From: Roridomyces roridus
Lineage: Eukaryota; Basidiomycota; Agaricomycetes; Agaricales; Mycenaceae
DNA: 64,000 nt
Assembly (NCBI GenBank): GCA_029378245.1
Contig: JARKIF010000010.1
Span: 186,001-250,000 of the forward strand
Reading direction: 5' to 3'
Shown: positions 56,711 through 64,000 of the stretch, piece by piece
Layout of the letters: the number at the start of each line of letters is the position of its first letter
Position numbering within the stretch: the first letter of the stretch is position 1
The notes under the pieces: generated by a model
Databases searched by the model: none
What the model was told of the DNA's origin: nothing
What the model saw: the letters and a program-made list of their open reading frames with translations, nothing else
Position numbers and translations under genes: made by a program

Positions 56711-58589
56711 CACTTCACAACTTGTTACACACCTCAACCCATTCCATCTATCACCCTGGCCCCATTTGAGTGCAAAAATAAGTCTAGTTGTTCATCTGGA
56801 TCCACCTATGCAGCTGATCAGACCCTTTTGATGCCGAGTCCTATTTGGGACCACTACTCCAAGTGGCCCAAAAAGGAAGTTTTGCCCAATGCACCTACTC
56901 CATGCAACCCTGTACAGCAGCCAATGTCAGGAGAGGTTCTATGGGTGTATTAATGTCATTTACAAGCCCCAAATGCCCATAGGTCAGCAATGCCAGGCTG
57001 ATACATCAGTGTTTGTTGGGCAGGGGAAGTCCCCGGTATTTCATGGCTATTTGCGATCCATTCTGGCTGGGAATCATGTGGGCCTGCTCATGCTTTGTCC
57101 TTGGTCTCCTTTAAAGCTTGTTACTGGGGTCTATGCCACAATATGGTTGAGAGACACCAGGGTTGATTGGAGATCAATTGCTGGTTTGAGGCCCTTTCTC
57201 CTTGAGAGGATAATCTGTAAAGGACTTCTAAATTTTGTTTCAGACTTTATAAGCCCGAAATGGTGCAAATCTGGAGTAGCCTGGGGTCAAAACTACTGAT
57301 TAGAGTGAGTTTTCCTCTGACAGTGATACAGTCCCATTCCTCAGACTCAGGATGTCCCTGGGTTGCCAGCTTGTCTTATATTGCTCAGGTATCCCAGACA
57401 GCCATTCCTACCATACAAGATCACACTTTGAGTCCTGCACATTCCTTGAATAAAGGAGATCAACCTGAGAGTGATCAATCAATTACAGGTCAAGGGGTTG
57501 GTCAAATGGGCTGATGGTGGGCTCTAATGAACTCTCCCATCTCAGAGGATTCAGAATATATATAGTTTCACATGGGCTGCCTCATTGGTTGTTGAGTTAT
57601 GAACATTTGTATGATGAACACTCCACTTTGAGTGGTGTGCATATATGCTACTCAACTTGCTCTCGGGCTCAACCAGTGCACCTGCAAATCTCAACCAGCC
57701 TGGGACAATGAATACATATTCTGGACCAGTTTTTCAAGGGGAATCCATTTTTCATATCCCCAGAAGCTGAAACTCCACCTGGGAGCCAGTATCAAGGGAA
57801 TGATCCAAATTTGATCACATACATATCTCAGCTTCCTGCTGTATTCTTAGTAGGTATCCTGGCCTCCAACTGAACTTTGAGTTCCAGGATGCTCTCTTAC
57901 CCTGTTTGTATCATCACCCTGCCTAGAGATAATGTAGTATACCACAAACATGAAAATGGAGGATGTTCAGGTTAAACATGCTCTTGGTCTTGTAGGTAAC
58001 ATTCTTAACCTATTCAGAAGTATTGAGATGGTTCTAATATAACTTCTGGACAAAGAGATCAAGGCCTGTCCCCTACTACTGGCCTCATACACCAGCATCA
58101 GCTTGAAGATCATGGCCTCTGAAATGGCCTCAGTATCACTCTCAGGCAAGAACTAGTGTATCAATAAGCAGTGTCTATACTCCCCCTACTCATTTGAAGT
58201 GACAAGGGGCATTTGGGAAATCAAATTCAACATGATATCATCCTCTCCAAAAAAATCAGTTTGTGTGGCTGTTATAGGCAGGGTAAGGTATCCCTCTGGC
58301 TCCAAAAGCATCCTATATCATGAGTAACATCTCAAGGCAGATGCCCAGCACTTTAGTTCATACACAATCCCACCAGTGTACAAGATACCAGTGAAAAACC
58401 GCAAAATTTCCTTTCTGGGACTTGGGAGTAGTGGCCAAATTGGGAATGTCACTGAAATCAGACTGTATTCTGGAGGTTTCTGGGCAAGGGTACCAACCAG
58501 AAGTGTTGTATCTCATAAAAGCACATTCACAACAAGGGTTGAAGCACCATTTGGGTGTGGATTGGGTGAGGGACAAAAGAAATTGCCTA

Positions 58590-58665
58590 GAGGGAGGATT
58601 GATCTTGAGACCTTGAGCAAAAGGAAGAATAGAAGAAGCGACAGAGTAACAAGTAGACTATGCAG
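58590..58665 (-). repeat. tRNA-like module of E1, right arm
   Basis: On the minus strand: A-like TAGTCTACTT (complement of 58651-58660) and a degenerate B region GGTCTCAAGATCAATCC (about 58595-58612). It faces the centre. Confidence 0.4.
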
Positions 58666-58749
58666 GGAACGATGGTGGTGGGTTAGGAGCATCGATCACC
58701 GATGAGGGACCCAGCACTCACACCTTGCTTATCAGTGATTCTTCAATGT

Positions 58750-59259
58750 TCTCCATTCTGTGGGTGATGGGAGCACTTCTAGGTACAAGTCTACCGGCAA
58801 CCCCTGTAGCTCTTGAGACTGCAACTTTGCATTTTGGGTGATGGGATCAATCATTGATGTAATGTGATCAACAGCCATAAATGTGCTGATATGTGACCAC
58901 CCATGCCATCCTCTACAGCTTCTGTGTCTTTGATGCCATCAATCATTTTGATGAGATCTGATCAGTGGCTGAAGCCCAATCATGATTTCCGCCATTATTG
59001 TGCTTCAAATTTGGCAGAGATATCACTAATTTACCCCTCCATCAAAAATTGATGATACCCAGCTAGATGCCGAGTTTGCCGACAGGGACTTGTCTTATTT
59101 TCTCCAAGGCAGTAGGAGCATAAGACTTGCAGGCATTTCTAGAGTTGTAGAAGCATGTGTAGAAGCCTGGTGTAGAAGCACGAGCCAGGGCTAATTAGCC
59201 CTGTACTACCCCCCCTAGGTACAGGGCTAACTAGCCTACTTATGCGGTCTTTACAGGTG
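58750..59259 (-). repeat. E1 right terminal inverted repeat
   Basis: Mirror copy of 56009-56520 with scattered mismatches. Confidence 0.85.
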
Positions 59260-59320
59260 AATACCACTCAGTCAAAGGGGGTGATCTGAGGAGTGATGCA
59301 GGGATTCTGGCTCTGTGTGT
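59260..59320. repeat. 61-bp spacer identical (inverted) to E2 interior
   Basis: Every base from 59260 to 59320 is the reverse complement of 61069 to 61009. Identity stops at the E2 end on one side and one base into E1 on the other. Confidence 0.92.
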
Positions 59321-59791
59321 CACCTGTACCTTCCACATAACCAAGCTAATTAGCCTGGTACCTGTATGCGTGGTACCAGGCTAAGTAGCCTGGTTGCTGC
59401 AATCTCGCGCATGCTTTCGTTTATGCTTCCGATATGCTTTCGACCTTCTCCAAGTCCTGCTGCAGGGGACTTGGTGCAATTCTGTGGTGGGTGAGGTCAT
59501 GTGATTTGGCCCGCCCTCCCGAAGCCCGCCCTCCCGCCATCAGAAATTGATGGCCAGATCAATTACTGATGAAAAAAGTGAAAATTTCCAAATCAAAGAT
59601 TAACTGTGATATCAGCATCACAGTGATTGATAGCATCAAAGAAACGAAATTGTAGAGCAGATCAAGGGCTACAAGACTCTCCTATAATATTGTAGCCAAA
59701 ATGCATCTGGTCTCACAGGAAAACACAAGTGATTGAGCCTTGGGATGATGCTGATGGCTTTGATGATCACCATTCAGTGATTGATACAATG
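59321..59791 (+). repeat. E2 left terminal inverted repeat
   Basis: Pairs with 62770-63241. Includes a GGTACC...GGTACC palindromic zone near 59355 and duplicated CCCGCCCTCCCG units near 59515. Confidence 0.88.
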
Positions 59792-59839
59792 ATGTGGACC
59801 ACCGGGGAGAAGGAACCCCCACAATGGCCCCATGCATCG

Positions 59840-59920
59840 TTACTCTAGTCTAGTTGTTGTATCTCTCCTTTCTACTTTTCTTCTTTTTGTCAACAGGTCA
59901 GTGGTTCAATTCCCCCTACC
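59840..59920 (+). repeat. tRNA-like module of E2, left arm
   Basis: A box TAGTCTAGTTG (59846-59856) and B box GGTTCAATTCC (59903-59913), a near-consensus pair facing the centre. Confidence 0.55.
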
Positions 59921-61807
59921 GGTGAACCCTTTTCCTGCTCACTCTGTTGGCTTGGAACTCACCTACACCTTGTCTTTAGCAATGGTACTTACATTTATGA
60001 AGCCCCAGGACATAAAGGGCCCCAAGGGTGCCTTAAATCACTCTGACATTGTGGCATGACCTAATTGGGAACCACTACTCCCAAGTCCCAAATAGGCAAT
60101 TTTGCATGATTCTGCTCTTATTGCCCCTCCACTCCAGTGTTCTGGGTAGTTTTAAGGTTCTAAACTATACTTTAGCTTACCCTCTATCCTTTGAACTATC
60201 TTTCCTTGAAGGAGAATGCTTATACCTGACTACAATGGCCAAATGGGCTGATTTTTCTGGTGCCCAAGATATCATTTGAAATTATGGGTTCAAAGTGGCT
60301 TAATGTCTCCCTCAACAGTCAATCATATGCATAGGATGTCAGAGACTCAATTACAGAAGGGTGGAAGCCTTAGAGTAGCCAATATATGTGCATTGATTCC
60401 AATGCTGATCTGAGTGTCTACAGTGAAGATGGCACTTGACTGCCTCTATCCCTTGTCCATGAAGTTTAATGGGGATATCCAGACAGTTTTTCACTTACCT
60501 GCCATCACCAGGGTCATGGCTACAAGCAGTTTGGAACCCAACTTGGTGAAATCTGGTGTTTGGATGGTTGCACATTTTTCCTAGGAGATGGATTGAGTTC
60601 AGGCAGTCAGGAGGTGTTTAATGAGTACCTAGGACAAGTTTAAGCCAGAATATATATCAAGGTTCAAGCAGGAACTTCAATTATACACAAGATCAACTGG
60701 ACCTGATTCCATTGATATTGGCCTTCATGGTCAGTTCCATGTTCCATAGACATTGGAAATGAGTTGTCCTTGAAATTCTGGTCCAGAAAATGTATAAAAC
60801 CTTCTCAATTGGTGGAGATTTACATGAGTACTGGTGCAGACTCGAGTGAAACTTGAGTAACATAAGGGTACCTTGCTACCAGTGCCGGGTTCATCATACA
60901 TTGTGCATATCTCAACAACCAAGCACACAGGTCATGTAAAATTAGATATATTCGGAATCCCCTCAGCCAGGAGAGTTCATTTGGGCATGCCATCAGCCCT
61001 TTTGAGCAACACACAGAGCCAGAATCCCTGCATCACTCCTCAGATCACCCCCTTTGACTGAGTGGTATTCCATACCCAGAAGAGGGATCCCAGCATCCAG
61101 AGATCACAAATGCATCCATATGAGTTTCATGACCTGAATTCAACACCAACTAACACCCCTCACCCATCTAAATGTGCCTGTATTTCCCCAAGCTGAATTT
61201 GAGTACATTGAGCCTTCAGACACAAGGGTGACCTTAGAATTGGATGATTTCCTATGACTTTAGTGCCAAACTAAATTTCAAAGCCCTTTGCAGCACTCCC
61301 TTCCAGCATTAATAAAGCTCTGGCTGGGAATTGATTTCCCATCAGGCAAGGCCTTTGAGAAGCCTAGGATGCCAGATGTGACAGAGACCAAGTGAATAGA
61401 CAGTCTTGGGGTTATATCCAACATATATGAACTGTTTACTAGCACAGGGAGTACTAAACATTCACAGGATCACAGAGATTTGTTGTGCACGGAAACCATT
61501 GATTTATCAGGCTGGTTCAACTGCCAGAGGGGTTGTCAACAGTGGAAGGGTATACTATAGTCCATGGGGAAGGTATTAGAATCTTAGTTGCCAGCCAGAT
61601 TGGCCCAGAACTTATGCCATAGGCAAAACTTCCTATTTGGGGTGCTAGGAGTAGTGCTCCCAATTGGGAAGCAGCATCAAACCAGTGTGATTGCATGCTC
61701 TGAGGGGCACACACTGAGATATGAAGTTGACATTGGCATACTACACTATTATACTGAGCAGAAGAGCAAGGTAAGTGGTGCTTATTTCAAAAAAGGAAGG
61801 CAAAGGC

Positions 61808-61878
61808 CGACAAGAAGAATTGAACCTGTGACCTTGTGGCAAAAAGGGAGAGGACAGGGAGACAGGTAGACTAGTTGA
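61808..61878 (-). repeat. tRNA-like module of E2, right arm
   Basis: Minus strand: A-like TAGTCTACCTG (complement of 61863-61873) and B box GGTTCAATTCT (complement of 61816-61826), facing the centre. Confidence 0.55.
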
Positions 61879-61923
61879 GACATATGGGTGCTTGGATTAG
61901 GGCCTCCATCACCACTTTTGCAT

Positions 61924-62734
61924 TTCCGCAGTTGATATCAAATGTGATCTGGAAGAATTGATCCCGGCCCACCTGGCATCTGTCGATCGCAATCACCGGT
62001 GCCGACAAGTGCCGTCAGCGTAACAAGCAACAACACACTGCCTCTCTCCTTGCAACCCTCACTGCGCCCGCCCGCCTGTCCTGTCGTTCATCATCCCGCT
62101 GCAGCACGCCGTGTCTCACCGTGGCTCGGAGGCCTGTAACTCGCGCGAAGCTGACCGACAGTGACTCAATGCTCACAGTTGGCTCACAGACTACAGTACG
62201 CGTTCGAGCCCCGGAGGTGCCAGGTGTGTCATCCACGCCGTTCTAGATGCTCGCCATTGACCATTTAGTCCCATATGGTCCGCGACACGATTTCGTGCCA
62301 TTGGGCGAGGTTGGGGCTCAGGTGGAGCGATGATATGCCAGATGTCTCGGCGTGTGTGATACCTCGCCATGCTCTGCTTCGTTTCCTCACCTATGCGTCA
62401 TTTGCGATATCGTCGTCTATCGGATTCCCTCCACTTGCGCCGCTGCTGCCAAGTCAAGTACGCTCCCTGTCCCCGAGCAGTGTACTTGTTCCTTGCCCGC
62501 CCGCTCAGCACTGTCGACGCTATTCCCCGCACGAGACGACGCAGCCCGCGGACAGCTGTGTAGTGTAGTAGTGTAATGCAATGATATTTCCTTCATGTTG
62601 CTCAATGACGCGCGCTGGGGGACTTGCGATATTTTGTAGTGAACGGCATGTCTCGGTACTGTTTGTTGTGATCAAAGGTAGCCGAGCACCGCCACCATCA
62701 AATCTGATAGGATTCTGTGATATCAACTGCGGAA
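61924..62734. mobile_element. Insert nested in E2
   Basis: The 17-bp inverted repeats TTCCGCAGTTGATATCA (61924-61940) and its complement (62718-62734) enclose about 0.8 kb of GC-rich sequence unlike the AT-rich host element. A clear target duplication was not found. Removing it restores left-right symmetry of E2. Confidence 0.5.
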
Positions 62735-62769
62735 TCGCTACAACTCTCCATCACCACGCGAAGGCATTC

Positions 62770-63241
62770 ATTGAATCAATCACCAGCACCCATTGATCAC
62801 AAAGCCATCATCACCAAGATAGATTCTTGATCATTTCTTTGTTTCTGAGAGAGCAAATGAATCTTAGCTACAACATTATAGGAGAGTCTTGTAGCCCTTG
62901 ATCTGCTCTACAATTTCGTTTTTTTGATGCTATCAATCACTGTGATGCTGATATCACAGTTGATCTTTGATTTGGAAATTTTCACTTTTTCATCAGTAAT
63001 TGATCTGGCCATCAATTTCTGATGGCGGGAGGGCGGGCTTCGGGAGGGCGGGCCAAATCACATGACCTCACCCACCACAGAATTGCATCAAGTCCCCTGC
63101 AGCAGGACTTGGAGAAGGTCGAAAGCATATCGGAAGCATAAACGAAAGCATGCGCGAGATTGCAGCAACCAGGCTACTTAGCCTGGTACCACGCATACAG
63201 GTACCAGGCCAATTAGCTTGGTTATGTGGAAGGTACAGGTG
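62770..63241 (-). repeat. E2 right terminal inverted repeat
   Basis: Mirror copy of 59321-59791; mismatches are few in the central 300 bp. Confidence 0.88.
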
Positions 63242-63309
63242 TCCAATCATTGGTCTGGCATTCATCCAGTCCATCTACATCAGTGTTTTGACAATCATCT
63301 TGTGGACTT

Positions 63310-63615
63310 ATGGGGCTTGGCAGCTTGCCGCACAAGCTCGCAAGCTCGATTCCAATGAACAATGCATCTGAAAAAACCAAATTTCAGCTCAGGAATAATT
63401 CTGTAAACAGCAGGACAGCCCTCGAGTCCACTGAGCACAAAGGTAAACACAGGAGTGGCCAAGAATAAATAAAAATTTGCATTTGCCAGGAGTCGAACGG
63501 CAGACCTTGTGGATTTCGAGACCTGGCTTGTGAGCTTGCGAGCTTGCGGCGATTTGGCAGAAGCTTGTGAGCTTGAATGAGCTTGTACAAGCTCACAAGT
63601 TTCATGTCAAAAGTC
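63310..63615. mobile_element. Small insertion in the NACHT gene with AAGCTCGCAAGCTC repeats
   Basis: Inverted repeats of the type CCGC(AC)AAGCTCGCAAGCTC lie near 63326 and 63535, with further GAGCTTG units to 63600. A B-box-like GTTCGACTCC (complement of 63489-63498) lies between. The NACHT coding match stops where this begins, at about 63618. Confidence 0.45.
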
Positions 63616-64000
63616 TGATGTAGAACAATGTATGCTTGTCCCAATTCTGCAATCAAATCATCAAGCACTTTTTGGAGATCTTCCCGTAGTGGCTGAATGG
63701 ATCCATCTCCAAGCCTTTTATGAAGATTGGCAAGACAATCATGTGCAGTGGGTGACTTTTCCGAAAGCTGCCAGACAATGGAGCACAACATGATATCCAG
63801 ACTCTGTCTGTCCGGGATCCTAAAGTCAAAAAAGAAATATGAGACTATGTTGCCAGTGTCAACAAGGTCTCGAATGATTGTTGAGCTGTTCATGTCAGTG
63901 GGGATAGTGCAATGAAATAAATGAAGTACCTGAGTACACTTTTCCCCATTCCAGCTGAAAATTGATCAGATATGAAATATACTAAAATCAGGGAACATAC
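63616..64000 (-). pseudogene. NACHT-type STAND NTPase, interrupted and partial
   Basis: Enters from beyond the right edge. The Walker A motif AGMGKSVLS is split by an intron (about 63886-63930, GTACTT..ACAG) and continues STIIRDLVDTGNIVSYFFFD, then LDIMLCSIVWQLSEKSP and LIAELGQAYIVL. The last phrase should run into the Walker B LDALDEC of fungal NACHT proteins. Here it changes to unrelated residues, so the ATPase core is cut. Such proteins sense non-self or regulate cell death in fungi. Whether the remainder of the gene lies elsewhere cannot be seen. Confidence 0.7.

Larger units (their letters stand above)
56009..59259. mobile_element. Long-inverted-repeat element E1 (3.25 kb)
   Basis: The ends are mirror images starting CACCTGTAAAGACC(A/G)CAT and remain highly similar for about 510 bp (56009-56520 against 58750-59259). 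Beyond this, weaker mirror symmetry continues: tRNA-like modules at offsets of about 615 (left) and 600 (right), and a CCACTACTCC-containing motif at about 830 and 823. The centre holds short frames only (longest 178 and 136 codons), none resembling a transposase. It shares end sequence, architecture and part of the body with E2. No target duplication was detected. The superfamily is unknown; a Mutator-like or foldback element is possible. Confidence 0.75.
59321..63241. mobile_element. Long-inverted-repeat element E2 (3.9 kb)
   Basis: Ends start CACCTGTACCTTCCACATAA; the arms of about 470 bp (59321-59791 and 62770-63241) are almost identical mirror copies. As in E1, inward-facing tRNA-like modules lie just inside the arms and a CCACTACTCC-type motif lies deeper in both (about 60070 and 61650). 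The body is related to E1 in opposite orientation: NELSWLRGFRIYLILH (minus, near 60970) matches NELSHLRGFRIYIVSH of E1 (plus, 57530). The right arm is extended by a nested insert (61924-62734). No transposase frame is visible. Confidence 0.75.

Noticed and set aside
57514..57711. Conserved protein in E1 and E2 (NELSxLRGFRIY)
   Set aside because: The frames match in both elements, but they are short, have no shared start or stop, and the DNA similarity is equally high outside the frame. It is kept only as evidence that the bodies are homologous.

Overview
The window is eukaryotic. Short spliceosomal introns (about 45-65 nt, GT..AG, many starting GTRYGT), large paralogous F-box families, an HNH_2-type gene, a NACHT NTPase, Ty3/gypsy and copia-type LTR elements and several MITE families point to an Agaricomycete-type basidiomycete. 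I cannot name the species. No rRNA gene, CRISPR array or confidently functional tRNA gene was found.

Region 1 (1-13.2 kb) is compact, conserved housekeeping sequence. It holds GDP-L-fucose synthase (partial, runs off the left edge), FAD synthase, a Zn2Cys6 transcription factor, thioredoxin reductase, a GDP-fucose-transporter-like SLC35 protein, MRE11 and the exosome subunit RRP42. Two gene pairs share very short divergent promoters (159 and 99 bp) and two pairs converge with gaps of 78-105 bp. The enzyme that makes GDP-fucose and the likely transporter for it lie within 10 kb of each other.

Region 2 (13.2-33.9 kb) is a birth-and-death zone. F-box family A has one intact copy, one frameshifted copy and one truncated copy. 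F-box-like family B has two intact copies and one truncated copy. A secreted glycoside-hydrolase-like gene is present intact and again as a segmental duplicate broken by a 48-bp insertion and a poly(A)-tailed retroposon. The duplicate's flank also carries two terminal-inverted-repeat elements. An HNH nuclease gene and an unrecognised multi-exon gene lie between.

Region 3 (33.9-47.8 kb) is one complete and very young Ty3/gypsy retrotransposon. Its two 1430-bp LTRs show one difference by eye. Gag, protease and RT-RNaseH-integrase are in three ORFs linked by two -1 overlaps. Between pol and the 3' LTR lie two intron-containing antisense genes, each with its own TATA box.

Region 4 (47.8-64 kb) is almost all repeats and gene debris: family B fragments (one split by a hAT MITE), a pogo-like TA-flanked element, a miniature copia-type LTR element (TRIM), and two related long-inverted-repeat elements (3.25 and 3.9 kb). 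Each of those two has arms of about 0.5 kb that are highly similar, continuing at lower similarity to about 0.87 kb, and a pair of inward-facing tRNA-like (A-box/B-box) modules. A 61-bp spacer between them is an exact inverted copy of sequence inside the second. The window ends in a NACHT gene interrupted by another small element.
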